Assembly (NCBI GenBank): GCA_045595185.1
Contig: JAZNZX010000039.1
Coordinates: forward strand, 1-38,101
Direction of reading: 5' to 3'
DNA: 38,101 nt
Origin: Fimenecus sp045595185
Lineage (GTDB): Bacteria; Bacillota; Clostridia; Oscillospirales; Acutalibacteraceae
Shown here: piece after piece, positions 14,383 to 22,913 of the stretch
Layout: the number at the start of each line of letters is the position of its first letter
How positions within the stretch are numbered: the first letter of the stretch is position 1
Made by a program: the position numbers and the translations under genes
Notes under the pieces: model-generated
The model's database searches: none
Told to the model about the DNA's origin: nothing
The model's input: only the letters and a program-made list of their open reading frames with translations

Positions 14383-15987
14383 GTGTCGAAATGTCCTGTA
14401 GATTATAAGTGGGTTAAAGTCCCGCGTAGTTTAATGCCCCCTAATTGTAAGGGTTTAATGAAAGATTACTTTAAAATCGCATTTGCAAGTGCCTATAAGA
14501 ATGGCACAGTTAAATACTGCGGTTACGAAAATGAAGTTAAGGTCAATCAATGGGTTGGCGGTCCAGCAGGGCTTAAACGCTTGTTGGAAAGACGAAGTAG
14601 AGAGTCTGCCATTGATGCGGTTTTCCTTCTTGAAGAGTTTGAGTATGTTACTCTCTTTGCAGAAAGCGGAAAAAAGGCAACTATTGATGTTTTGGACCTT
14701 ATCACTCCCCAAACCTGTTCTGTAAAGGAACAGATTAGTAATGATACCGAAAAGTATATTACTGAACATTATAACGAACTTGATATTTCTGAAATTGAAA
14801 ATCTTCGTCGTTATGCTTCTGATTACAATGAAAAATGTTATGTAAATGATAACAGCGGATATATCTGCGTACCACGAAATCTTTGTGACCGTCTTGTTGA
14901 ACGCGGTTATGTTTTCGATACTGCGGATGCTCTCTACGACCTATATCTTCACACAGTACATAATTACGAGAACAATCCCTTTTCACAAAAGTGTCCTTGC
15001 ATAATGTACGACAGAGGGACACATATTCTCACTTTAAACTCTCTTGGTGAGCGTTGGGGTTGGTCTTTAAGTAAAGTTTCTCGTTTCTTTAAAAAATATA
15101 GCGATTATTTCAGTCTGGTGAAATTACAGTCTTCCTATGGTTGTGTCATTTTTAATAAAGTCTTTCAGACTGACTCTGAAACAACAGTTCCTACTCAAGA
15201 AGAATGTTTTGCCATTGTAAATGATTTTAAAGCTCGCGGAGAATACTTTGGTGTTTATGATGAAATGGTTCGTAATAAGGAAAACAACTGTAGTGAAAAC
15301 CAATATGTTAATTCCTGCATAGATGGTTTGATTGGTTTCGACGCCAAAGAAGAATATGAAAAAATGTTGCGTTCAATAGCTTACTGCGAAGCCATTTTCA
15401 ACAATGGAAATAATGAGCTTGGAACTTGCTCATTTAACTCTTGTGAAGAACAATCAAAACAAGATAAAGTTTCACAAGTAACGGGTTTATCTAAAAACTC
15501 ATTTTCAACACTTATTAGTGATTATGTTTTTGACGCTAAAAAATGCGTCTTGCAATTTTTGACCTATAATACTCTTTTTGATTTTAAGTATTTCAATAAT
15601 TATTTAACTGCTCCTACAGGTTATTTAAGTAACTTAATGGTAAGCAGTAATAATACCTTAAATAATAGGGTTTGTCCTAAATGTTGGACGGCAGTTCAAA
15701 AGGGAGTCTTTGCAAATACACTTAAATTTTCTTTTGTTCGTCCACTTTCAATACCTTCAGCAATACTTGTATCACCGATTGTTGAGTCAAATAATCAGCT
15801 TTACGGTAACAGCATTTCAATGAGTTTGTGTGATGTTTCTACCTTGCAGGTTCATTCACCACCAGTCATTGAAAAAGTTTCAACAAAATTTTTAAACAGC
15901 CTTGTAAAACAAGTGTTTACAAAAGTTAAATCGAAAATCAAATATCTTTTTAAAGGAGTACAGAATAATGAGCAAACAATCTGTTAA
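14383..15987 (+). CDS. Putative winged-helix replication-type protein, 534 aa
   Basis: I cannot name this protein firmly. A winged-helix-like segment is visible around residues 215-255 (TLNSLGERWGWSLSKVSRFF), the style of phage replication or DnaD-like initiators that read gwS.skV.rFL. It follows GYICVPRNLCDRLVERGYVF, a motif context often seen before such domains. A second, Cys-containing region (about 420-440, CPKCW) and a long Ser/Asn-rich C-terminus are unassigned. The start is GTG 14383 behind GGAAAGGA. It overlaps the next gene by 20 bases. By position, just after the regulators, it could be the element's replication initiator, but no origin repeats were found in or next to it. Confidence 0.65.
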   Translation: MSKCPVDYKWVKVPRSLMPPNCKGLMKDYFKIAFASAYKNGTVKYCGYENEVKVNQWVGGPAGLKRLLERRSRESAIDAVFLLEEFEYVTLFAESGKKATIDVLDLITPQTCSVKEQISNDTEKYITEHYNELDISEIENLRRYASDYNEKCYVNDNSGYICVPRNLCDRLVERGYVFDTADALYDLYLHTVHNYENNPFSQKCPCIMYDRGTHILTLNSLGERWGWSLSKVSRFFKKYSDYFSLVKLQSSYGCVIFNKVFQTDSETTVPTQEECFAIVNDFKARGEYFGVYDEMVRNKENNCSENQYVNSCIDGLIGFDAKEEYEKMLRSIAYCEAIFNNGNNELGTCSFNSCEEQSKQDKVSQVTGLSKNSFSTLISDYVFDAKKCVLQFLTYNTLFDFKYFNNYLTAPTGYLSNLMVSSNNTLNNRVCPKCWTAVQKGVFANTLKFSFVRPLSIPSAILVSPIVESNNQLYGNSISMSLCDVSTLQVHSPPVIEKVSTKFLNSLVKQVFTKVKSKIKYLFKGVQNNEQTIC

Positions 15988-16639
15988 CAACCCAACAAAC
16001 GAAGTTTCTACTTCATCACCTACTAACGAAATCTTTGCTTCATCAGAAGCCTTATTTAAAAACAACGATTTAATTTCGGCTCTTCAAATACGAGGTTTAA
16101 TTCCAAAGGCTGAATTAACAGCAGACAAAGTTAAACAACTCCAAAAGAAAAAAGCTAAACAGGAGTATAGAAATGCAAAACTCCTTTTAGAACAATATCG
16201 AACCATTGTTACGGCTGTATCAACATTACCAGAACACATTGCGTATGAACTCAATACTCCTTTTAAAGATGTTGACGACCTCGTTGAAAGATGTGACATT
16301 GCAAGTGCTTATGGTGATGAAATAGTAGAAAGTGAACTTCGAGGAATTCAGAGAACGAGAAAACTTATGGATATTATTCATAAGGCACTTACAAAACTTA
16401 AAACTATGTCACCAGATGGCGAATTGTTTTACAAAATAATACTTCTCACTTACATTACTCCAAAAGTTTTAAAAGTGGACGCAATCGTAAAAAAATTAGG
16501 AATTTCACGAAGCACCTATTTCCGTAAACGTGATGAAGCAATCAATCTTTTCAGTTCTATTCTTTGGCTCACTCCAAACAGAGAACTTGACTTGTGGATT
16601 GATTTCGTAACATTGCTTAACGAAGAGGAGAGCAAATAA
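15968..16639 (+). CDS. ArpU/sigma-like late regulator, 223 aa
   Basis: The C-terminal third holds a sigma region-4-like HTH: LKVDAIVKKLGISRSTYFRK, then RDEAINLFSSILW. The rest is helical and rich in Lys/Glu. This matches ArpU/RinA-type phage transcription activators, which usually lie just before late genes; here the conjugation operon follows. The first 30 residues are a Ser/Asn/Thr-rich tail. ATG 15968 follows AAAGGAG inside the preceding gene, and the stop shares an A with the next ATG (ATAATG). It is a candidate activator of the transfer promoter at 17993. That target is inferred. Confidence 0.72.
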   Translation: MSKQSVNNPTNEVSTSSPTNEIFASSEALFKNNDLISALQIRGLIPKAELTADKVKQLQKKKAKQEYRNAKLLLEQYRTIVTAVSTLPEHIAYELNTPFKDVDDLVERCDIASAYGDEIVESELRGIQRTRKLMDIIHKALTKLKTMSPDGELFYKIILLTYITPKVLKVDAIVKKLGISRSTYFRKRDEAINLFSSILWLTPNRELDLWIDFVTLLNEEESK

Positions 16640-17025
16640 TGGCAACTTACATATACACTATTGATGCAATTCCCCCTTCAAACAATGAGTTTATCGGAAG
16701 AACAAACATCGGTGCATATCAGAGCAAAAAGAAGGAATGGGCGGATACGATTGGTTGGTTATGCCGCCCCCGTCCTGCAAAAGCTATTCCTTATGCAAGA
16801 GTAACTCTTCGATACTTCTTCCCAGATATGCAAAGACGCGACCCTGATAATTATTCAGGAAAGTTTATTCTTGATGGTCTTACAAAAATGAGAATTATTG
16901 AGGACGACTCATTCTTTCATATTAAACTCTCTGCTGAATGTGGTGGTATTGACCCGAATAAACCACGCACAGAAATTATAATTGAAGAACTTGACAAAAG
17001 TTATTTCAATTTTGGAAAAAAATAA
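16639..17025 (+). CDS. rusA: RusA-family Holliday junction resolvase, 128 aa
   Basis: The full RusA pattern is present: PPSNNEFIGRTN at the N-terminus, a central RRDPDNYSGKFILDGL with acidic catalytic-type residues, and IIEDDSFFHI further on. The length is standard. RusA enzymes cut four-way junctions produced by phage recombination or replication, which fits the YqaJ/annealing/RecD2 set on the other arm of this element. Its ATG overlaps the preceding stop by one base (translational coupling). Confidence 0.9.
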   Translation: MATYIYTIDAIPPSNNEFIGRTNIGAYQSKKKEWADTIGWLCRPRPAKAIPYARVTLRYFFPDMQRRDPDNYSGKFILDGLTKMRIIEDDSFFHIKLSAECGGIDPNKPRTEIIIEELDKSYFNFGKK

Positions 17026-17044
17026 CCGAAAGGAATGTTTCGTT

Positions 17045-17317
17045 ATGAACACAAATTACCCTACTCTTTCTATGGCGGTAGATTTTCAAAAACTGATTGA
17101 TGCAGGAGTTCCTGCAAAAGCATTGGAAAAGCTTGAACACACCTTGTATTTGTATGAACGATATGAGAAATCAAGGAGTGTAAAGCCCATAGAACAACTT
17201 GCTCTTGAGGACAACGACATCTACCTTAACGCAATCAGTTGGTGGAATGGTTTCACACCCACTAATAAATTCCTTGAAGATTTGTTTGATGATTTTGAGT
17301 ATTTAAAAAAGGAGTAA
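17045..17317 (+). CDS. Hypothetical protein, 90 aa
   Basis: A small acidic, probably helical protein (LIDAGVPAKALEKLEHTLY, C-terminus DLFDDFEYLKKE). I do not recognise it. ATG 17045 has AAAGGAA at good spacing. The in-frame extension to 16982 lies inside rusA. It starts 19 bases after rusA and six bases before the next gene, so all are one operon. Confidence 0.7.
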   Translation: MNTNYPTLSMAVDFQKLIDAGVPAKALEKLEHTLYLYERYEKSRSVKPIEQLALEDNDIYLNAISWWNGFTPTNKFLEDLFDDFEYLKKE

Positions 17318-17322
17318 AAAGT

Positions 17323-17835
17323 ATGGACGAAAGACTTGTTACATATCTCGAAAGTGAAGCTTTTAAGTTTCAACTTGAAGAATTCTTTGAAACATTCAAT
17401 CATAAGGGCATTTGCGGTAAAACTCGACTTGCATTTCAGTCTGAAGTAGTAGAAGAGTTTAACCATATTGATTGGAAAGCAAATCTTGAAAAAAGAGTGC
17501 TTGATGATATGCTTGAACTTTACTTTGAAAAAAGACATTATAAGAGTGATAGACAGTTGTTTGCAGTAATTCTTGGATATGCTTATAATCTCACACCGAG
17601 TCAAATGATACGCATAGGAAACAGAAAAGCCTCTGCAAGAGCGTGGAAAGTTCTTAATTATTTCCTTTGCCATAGAGCAGAGCCGTCCTACGAACTAAAA
17701 AATCTTCTTAAATGTAGTGACCTCACCTATTATATTTACAAAGATGGCAAAAAGTATGATGCGTGTTTCAAAAAATATAATGGTGGAGATTACCTTTATG
17801 TTAACGAAACGGGATTACTATTTGAAATAAAATAA
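17323..17835 (+). CDS. Hypothetical protein, 170 aa
   Basis: A soluble protein of unknown family with an acidic N-terminal half and a basic middle (NLTPSQMIRIGNRKASARAW), then KCSDLTYYIYKDGKKYDACF. The middle could be a helix-turn-helix-like unit, but I cannot confirm this. ATG 17323 follows AAAGGAG. It is the last gene before a clear terminator, so it ends the early operon. Confidence 0.72.
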   Translation: MDERLVTYLESEAFKFQLEEFFETFNHKGICGKTRLAFQSEVVEEFNHIDWKANLEKRVLDDMLELYFEKRHYKSDRQLFAVILGYAYNLTPSQMIRIGNRKASARAWKVLNYFLCHRAEPSYELKNLLKCSDLTYYIYKDGKKYDACFKKYNGGDYLYVNETGLLFEIK

Positions 17836-17839
17836 TCTG

Positions 17840-17876
17840 AAAGGACTTGACAACCTTATGTTGAGTCCTTTTTTTA
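17840..17876 (+). terminator. Terminator closing the early operon
   Basis: AAGGACTTGA pairs with TTGAGTCCTT (one G-T, one mismatch) around a short loop and is followed by seven T. It separates early genes from the transfer promoter at 17993. Confidence 0.88.
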
Positions 17877-17992
17877 TAATTCTAAAAATATTTTTTTAGA
17901 GTTTTTAAAGAAAAAACGAACTATTGTACGATTATACCTTTAATATGTTTAAGTTGTCGAAAACTTGGGACTATTTTGGAACTGTATTTGGA

Positions 17993-18021
17993 TTGACTTG
18001 GGATTTTGGCGGTGTTATAAT
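17993..18021 (+). promoter_or_regulatory. Transfer-operon promoter
   Basis: TTGACT 17993-17998, 17-base spacer, TATAAT 18016-18021. The expected start is near 18028, giving a leader of about 135 bases with two hairpins before the pilin gene. The stretch 17877-17992 just upstream is AT-rich and shows no gene. Confidence 0.78.
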
Positions 18022-18033
18022 TTGTAGTGTCAG

Positions 18034-18060
18034 AAAGTGTAAATGTACGAACACTTTTTT
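18034..18060 (+). terminator. First leader hairpin with T-run
   Basis: AAAGTGT (18034-18040) pairs with ACACTTT (18051-18057) around a ten-base loop, followed by T. It starts only about six bases after the predicted transcript start. It is a weak terminator or the first half of an attenuator. Confidence 0.5.
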
Positions 18061-18083
18061 GATAAGATTGTAGTGAATGACAT

Positions 18084-18126
18084 AAAGCCATCACAGTTTA
18101 CGGAAACTGTGGTGGCTTTTTGTTTT
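18084..18126 (+). terminator. Strong leader terminator (attenuator) before the pilin gene
   Basis: AAAGCCATCACAGTTT and AAACTGTGGTGGCTTT form a 16-bp stem with one G-T pair and a four-base loop, then TTTTGTTTT. It lies between the promoter and the first transfer gene, so read-through must be regulated (antitermination) or partial. Confidence 0.85.
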
Positions 18127-18161
18127 GTCACGAAAAATTTTGAAGAAAGGAGAAAAACATT

Positions 18162-18596
18162 ATGCAGTTGGTTCAAAAGCAAAAACTTTATAATGCTTCG
18201 ATGAAGTTTAATGAGTTCGCGAGAAAGGGCTACACAATGGGCATCGGTATGCTCACAACAGCTTTGCTTACTTCTCAACCTGTATATGCGGAAGATATTT
18301 TTGACCGCGTAGGTGCTTTTGCTAATTCATTGTACACTCGTATTTTGGCAGTTTTTACTGTTATTTGCGTAGCATTGGTGTCTGTTGCCCTTGTTATTCG
18401 TGCGGTGTCTAAAAAGCAAAAAGCAGTTGATGAAGCGAATGAATGGATTAAGCGAATTGTAACTTCCTATGTATGCGTACACTGTATTGGTCTGTTTATT
18501 AACTTCATTCAGCCATACATTGCAAATGCAGGTTGGACTTATGATGGCAACACAGGTGGTACATCTGGTGGTGCAGAAGCAACTACAGGCGGTTGA
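18162..18596 (+). CDS. VirB2-like conjugative pilin, 144 aa
   Basis: A long N-terminal region leads to a signal-like hydrophobic stretch (TMGIGMLTTALLTSQPVYA, likely cleavage before EDIFDRV). Two membrane helices follow, ILAVFTVICVALVSVALVI and IVTSYVCVHCIGLFINFI, with a basic loop between them (SKKQKAVDEANEW) and a Gly/Thr tail. This is the layout of VirB2/TrbC pilins and of the small membrane protein that precedes VirB6 genes in Gram-positive ICEs. ATG 18162 follows GAAAGGAG. It is the first transfer gene, followed by its own terminator, so it can be made in excess over downstream genes. Confidence 0.72.
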   Translation: MQLVQKQKLYNASMKFNEFARKGYTMGIGMLTTALLTSQPVYAEDIFDRVGAFANSLYTRILAVFTVICVALVSVALVIRAVSKKQKAVDEANEWIKRIVTSYVCVHCIGLFINFIQPYIANAGWTYDGNTGGTSGGAEATTGG

Positions 18597-18647
18597 TTTC
18601 CAAATTAAATCGAATTATAAAATTTTATAAAGTTTTATGCAAAATAT

Positions 18648-18682
18648 GGAGAGTCGGGAAAACTCGGCTCTCCTTTCTTTCT
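18648..18682 (+). terminator. Terminator after the pilin gene
   Basis: GGAGAGTCG pairs with CGGCTCTCC around a GGAAAACT-type loop, followed by a T-rich run. Partial termination here would set pilin above the rest of the operon. Confidence 0.82.
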
Positions 18683-18710
18683 TCAAAACGCAAAAGTGAG
18701 GTATAAAAAT

Positions 18711-20843
18711 ATGGTTTTAAGAAACATATTTCAACCTGTATTTTGTGATATTGATGTTTCAGGCATTATGAACGCCATAGCAGAGTGGTTAAGCACAGGC
18801 TTGGTAGCAGTAATGGATGCAGTGAGTAATGAGTTTTTAACAGTTTTCAATACTGATATGTCAACTTTCGTTACTTATTTTCCTTTCGCAACAGCAACTT
18901 ATGATATTATGCAGGCAACTGCTTGGGTATTGCTTATTATGATTGTAGTATTTCAGTTGCTTCGTAATACGCTTGGTCCACTTTCTGATGCGGAAAAACC
19001 GACTACTTTAATCGGTAGAGCCGCCCTTTCTGCTTTTTGTATTGGTTATGCAATGCCAATATGCGATATTCTGTTGAAACTTTGCCGTGACCCGTACAAT
19101 GCTTTTTTAGGTTATCAAGCTACAGGTGATGATTTTACTTGGGCTAATTTGTCTAACACATTGACTAATTTGTTCAACAACCTTTTAACCAATGTATCTG
19201 GTTTAGGTGTTATAGTAATGTTACTTCTTGTTATTGCAATCGCGTGGAACTACTTAAAACTTCTTCTTGAAGTAGTTGAAAGATATGTAGTTCTTGGTGT
19301 TCTTACATACACATCACCGCTTGGTTTTACTTTAGCAGGTTCACATTCGCTCGCTAATTCGTTTAAAGCTTGGTGTAGAATGTTTGGTGCTCAACTAATT
19401 ATGATGTTGATGAATGTTTGGTTCTTACGCGGTTTCAACTTTGCAATGGGCGGATACCTCGCAAGTTATGGTACAGTTGTACCGTCAAATGTTACAGAAG
19501 CTCAAGAAATGTCTTCTCCTACTCTTTTTTGGATGTTTGCAATTCTTGCGTTTCTTCGTACCGCACAAGCTATTGACAGACATTTAAGTGCAGTAGGTTT
19601 GTCAGTTGCTCAAACTGGTGTTGGTTTAGGTCAAGAACTTATGCACACTGGTATGAGTCTGATGATGGGTGCAAGAATGATGTCAATGGGTATGGGCAGA
19701 GGAGCAACTACTACAGGTGGCGGTGCATCAACTCGTATGGGTCGAATTCAAAATAGAATGAATAGTGGTTCTTATGCACTTGATGCGGCAAGAGTTAATG
19801 CACAGACTCAAATGGGCGGTCACGGATTTATAAGTCAGGCTCTACGAAATTCTGCGGCACAAAATCTTGCTAATGGAACGAGCTTACTTACACCTAATCA
19901 GGTCGGTATGGTAGCAAATGCTTTACCACGAGAAGGTATGGGTAATATTGTTGATGGTGGTAACAACCTTGGTAATATTGGTTCAAATAGTTTGAAATCC
20001 TTTATGCCACAGTTGAACAACGCAAATCTTCAAGATACCAATATCGGTGCAGGTAAAATGACTACAACGGCAGTAGGTGCAGATGGCAGTACAGCTCAAC
20101 TTACATTCCTTAATGCAACTCAAACAGGTGCTATGCCTGATGGTGCAATTAAAATGAACGCGGCTGACGGGTCAGAGTGGTATATGTCTGCAACAGGTAG
20201 CGGTGCAGGTGCATTTTCTAATGCGGCAGGCATCTCTCCTGAAGGCGAACCTATCGGCGAAAGATTTTCAAATGCTGGTTTTGCTTCCGATGCAACAGTT
20301 CAAAATATTGGTGACGGTGCTATTCGTATTACCGACTCTAACGGTACATCAGATTGGTTATCAACGATGAACCACGATGTCGGTGATGTGTCAGGTAAGT
20401 ATATGACTGCGGATAATGGAGAAGTGTTCTTCTCACAGACACCGATTGCAGATACATCAGGTTATATCGGTAGTCCTGAAGCTCTCAATTCAGACTTCAG
20501 TACAGCATTTGATGGTAGAAACATCACAAATGTTCAAGGTGCAGGCGAAGGTCAGTTTGAATTTTACGATAGCAACAATGGTTCTTGGTATCGTGCTTCT
20601 GATAGTAATTACTACGAACAACCACAAGGTTCAACTACGATTACTGATAATAACGGTCATTCATATTATGTTGAGCAGGCTCAAAGTAGAATTTCTAATG
20701 TTCCAGTTAATGATGCACAAGGTAATCCTATTATCGAAACAATTAAAACTGATGGTGGCACAAAAGATGTCGTTAAGACTGAAACAAAGATTACTCGAAA
20801 TTACAGTAATATACGCAGTAAGCGTGGCATACGCCACAAATAA
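18711..20843 (+). CDS. VirB6/TrbL-like conjugation channel protein, 710 aa
   Basis: The first 300 residues hold several membrane helices (ATAWVLLIMIVVFQLL, LGVIVMLLLVIAIAWNYLKL, LIMMLMNVWFL, TLFWMFAILAFLRTAQAI). The remaining 400 are Gly/Ala/Asn-rich, extracytoplasmic-like and low in complexity. This matches the VirB6/TrbL proteins that follow the pilin gene in Firmicutes conjugation operons. The C-terminal part has no recognised domain but contains repetitive short motifs (FSNA, DGxxW, ADGSE). ATG 18711 follows AGTGAGG; the GTG at 18696 is inside that ribosome site. Confidence 0.8.
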   Translation: MVLRNIFQPVFCDIDVSGIMNAIAEWLSTGLVAVMDAVSNEFLTVFNTDMSTFVTYFPFATATYDIMQATAWVLLIMIVVFQLLRNTLGPLSDAEKPTTLIGRAALSAFCIGYAMPICDILLKLCRDPYNAFLGYQATGDDFTWANLSNTLTNLFNNLLTNVSGLGVIVMLLLVIAIAWNYLKLLLEVVERYVVLGVLTYTSPLGFTLAGSHSLANSFKAWCRMFGAQLIMMLMNVWFLRGFNFAMGGYLASYGTVVPSNVTEAQEMSSPTLFWMFAILAFLRTAQAIDRHLSAVGLSVAQTGVGLGQELMHTGMSLMMGARMMSMGMGRGATTTGGGASTRMGRIQNRMNSGSYALDAARVNAQTQMGGHGFISQALRNSAAQNLANGTSLLTPNQVGMVANALPREGMGNIVDGGNNLGNIGSNSLKSFMPQLNNANLQDTNIGAGKMTTTAVGADGSTAQLTFLNATQTGAMPDGAIKMNAADGSEWYMSATGSGAGAFSNAAGISPEGEPIGERFSNAGFASDATVQNIGDGAIRITDSNGTSDWLSTMNHDVGDVSGKYMTADNGEVFFSQTPIADTSGYIGSPEALNSDFSTAFDGRNITNVQGAGEGQFEFYDSNNGSWYRASDSNYYEQPQGSTTITDNNGHSYYVEQAQSRISNVPVNDAQGNPIIETIKTDGGTKDVVKTETKITRNYSNIRSKRGIRHK

Positions 20844-20852
20844 CACAGATAT

Positions 20853-20912
20853 TAAGGCGGTTGAGGTATCTCCTTAACTGCCTAATGTCTATCTTTAAAA
20901 TAAGGCAGGTGA
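20853..20912 (+). promoter_or_regulatory. Possible translational switch at the hydrolase ribosome site
   Basis: AAGGCGGTT (20855-20863) can pair with AACTGCCT (20876-20883). The same AACTGCCT can instead pair with AGGCAG (20903-20908), which overlaps the ribosome site AGGTGA (20907-20912) of the next gene. The two folds exclude each other, and the gene uses a TTG start, so translation may be tuned. No T-run, so not a terminator. Confidence 0.4.
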
Positions 20913-20918
20913 TTTACA

Positions 20919-22682
20919 TTGGCGGTTAATGGTGATGAACGAAATTACGGCGACCAGCAAGACAATCCTTCTGGAGTCGGTCAAAATATGCGTGATTTGG
21001 GAAACCAAATGAAAAATGCAAAAAATGGTGCAAATTCAGCAAAAGGAATTGGCACTGCGACAAACACAGGCAAAGAAATGGTTCAAAACGCGGCTCAAAA
21101 TGCTGTTCAAAACGCGGCTACGACGGCGACTTCAACTGCGGTTTCCACGGGTGCAGGCGTTGCGTCAGGTGCGGCGGCAGGTTCAGTTGCAGGTCCAGTT
21201 GGTACAGCAGTCGGTGCGGCTTGGGGTCTTCGACATTCAATAGTTAAAGTTCTTGGAGCAATAGGTGTTATATTTCTTGCTTTTCTTTGCTTTTTTCATT
21301 CTATGCCTGAAATAATATACTATTCTGTATTTGGATTTGATGGCGGTACAAATGAAGGAAACTACTCAATCGAAGAAAATTACACTCTTTATGGCGAGGC
21401 TATTCAAGATGTTATTGATGATGCGTATGCAGAAACCGTTGAAAGAGCTAAAGATATTATCATTGACGGCGGTTATGATTATGACATATCACTTTTAAAC
21501 ATTGAAGATAAAGCAAAAGATACTGCAAATTATGATGTTGCTTATCTTCTTGCCGTTTATTCAGTTATGCTTGGTGAGAATGAAGAACCCTCGATTGAAG
21601 ATTTGACTGATAAACTAAAAAAGTGTAAATCAAATTTCTTTTCCATAACTTCTGAAGAAAAGAAAGAAGTTACTGTTGTTCCTACAGAATATTGGACTTA
21701 TGAGCCACACAGGATACCTGTTGTTACCGAAAAACGATATGTTGGCACAGTAAATGGCGTTAAGAAATATCATTATTCTTGGGATTTTAAAACTGTTTAT
21801 TACAGAACAGAACAACTAATTGCGGAAGAAACGATAACTGTTGATAGATATAAGCAAGTTGTGGTAGAAACAGGAACAGTAAATCCTTACAATTATTATA
21901 ACTTGCAGGATGTTCATAATTACACTTGCTATGTGAAAGACGGAACAACAACTGTTTCGCCAACCGAAACGGAAGTTAAATATATTTCAATAACAATCAA
22001 TCCCTTTGATAATTCTGCTCTTACAGAAGCATTTGGATATGAGCCTGATGCAATTCACGGAACTACAGGACTTACTAATGCAGAAATAGTTGAAACTCAA
22101 TCTGATGGATTGAAGAGTTTGATTTTTGGTAGTTACAATTCAGGTGATAACATACCACTTACGGATATGGAATTACTTGCTCTTGTAAATGGTCTTGAAT
22201 GTAATGAAACACGAAAATCACTTGTTCAAACGGCTCTTACTCTTGTCGGTAAAGTTCCATATTTTTGGGGTGGTAAATCTCCAGCAGGTTGGAACGAAAA
22301 GTGGGGACAGCCTACTCTCGTTACTGCTTCGGGAAGTTTTATGACAGGAACGATTATGCCGTATGGCTTGGATTGTTCGGGCTTCACAGATTGGACTTAC
22401 AAAACTACACTTGGTATCACATTGTATGAAGGTTCTTGGAAACAAGTACAAAATTGTCACCCCATTTCAAAAGATGAATTAAAATCAGGAGATTTGGGCT
22501 TTCTGTTTAAAGATGATGGTGTTACTACAAGTCACGTTTTGTTATTCGTTGATTATGATGATGAAGGTAATCGTATATGGGTTCATTGTACTTATCCAGC
22601 AGGTGTTGTGGTAAACACTCCATATTATGATTATAAATTAAAGTTATATCGTCCAAACAATGTGGATTTTGGTGACGAATAG
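20919..22682 (+). CDS. NlpC/P60 cell-wall hydrolase of the conjugation system, 587 aa
   Basis: The first 100 residues are Ala/Gly/Asn-rich (VSTGAGVASGAAAGSVAGPV). One membrane helix follows (about 112-132, LGAIGVIFLAFLCFF), then an unrecognised middle domain (about 150-420). The C-terminal NlpC/P60 peptidase has GKVPYFWGGK, catalytic Cys in YGLDCSGFTDW, SGDLGFL and His in TSHVLLFVDY. This is the CD1107/VirB1-like enzyme that opens peptidoglycan for the transfer channel in Gram-positive ICEs. Its active residues look intact. TTG 20919 with AGGTGA is the start, since no ATG occurs in frame for the first 23 codons. It ends shortly before a terminator. Confidence 0.88.
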   Translation: MAVNGDERNYGDQQDNPSGVGQNMRDLGNQMKNAKNGANSAKGIGTATNTGKEMVQNAAQNAVQNAATTATSTAVSTGAGVASGAAAGSVAGPVGTAVGAAWGLRHSIVKVLGAIGVIFLAFLCFFHSMPEIIYYSVFGFDGGTNEGNYSIEENYTLYGEAIQDVIDDAYAETVERAKDIIIDGGYDYDISLLNIEDKAKDTANYDVAYLLAVYSVMLGENEEPSIEDLTDKLKKCKSNFFSITSEEKKEVTVVPTEYWTYEPHRIPVVTEKRYVGTVNGVKKYHYSWDFKTVYYRTEQLIAEETITVDRYKQVVVETGTVNPYNYYNLQDVHNYTCYVKDGTTTVSPTETEVKYISITINPFDNSALTEAFGYEPDAIHGTTGLTNAEIVETQSDGLKSLIFGSYNSGDNIPLTDMELLALVNGLECNETRKSLVQTALTLVGKVPYFWGGKSPAGWNEKWGQPTLVTASGSFMTGTIMPYGLDCSGFTDWTYKTTLGITLYEGSWKQVQNCHPISKDELKSGDLGFLFKDDGVTTSHVLLFVDYDDEGNRIWVHCTYPAGVVVNTPYYDYKLKLYRPNNVDFGDE

Positions 22683-22783
22683 TGAAATATTATTGAATAC
22701 AGTAAAAAAAGACAATAAAAGGTTGAGTCCAATGTCAAATTGAAAAAATTTAACTTATTTCAAAAAAATTTTTAAAAGCAAAA

Positions 22784-22816
22784 GCCTTTGTATATCAAGG
22801 GTTTAAGGCATTTTTC
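22784..22816 (+). terminator. Terminator after the hydrolase gene
   Basis: GCCTT (22784-22788) pairs with AAGGC (22805-22809) around a 16-base loop and is followed by ATTTTT. The stem is modest, so partial read-through is likely. Confidence 0.55.
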
Positions 22817-22842
22817 TTGATGTTTTTGCAGATTTTGTTTAG

Positions 22843-22871
22843 TTGACTTTTTGACACTTAAGTGATATTTA
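22843..22871 (+). promoter_or_regulatory. Promoter for the CAP lipoprotein gene, with palindrome
   Basis: TTGACT 22843-22848 and TATTTA 22866-22871 with 17-base spacing. The perfect palindrome CACTTAAGTG (22855-22864) lies between the boxes and could be an operator. A second TTGACA at 22851 has no good -10. Confidence 0.5.
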
Positions 22872-22913
22872 ATAAGTGAAAGTATTTAATACACAATATA
22901 TGGGGGTTAGATT

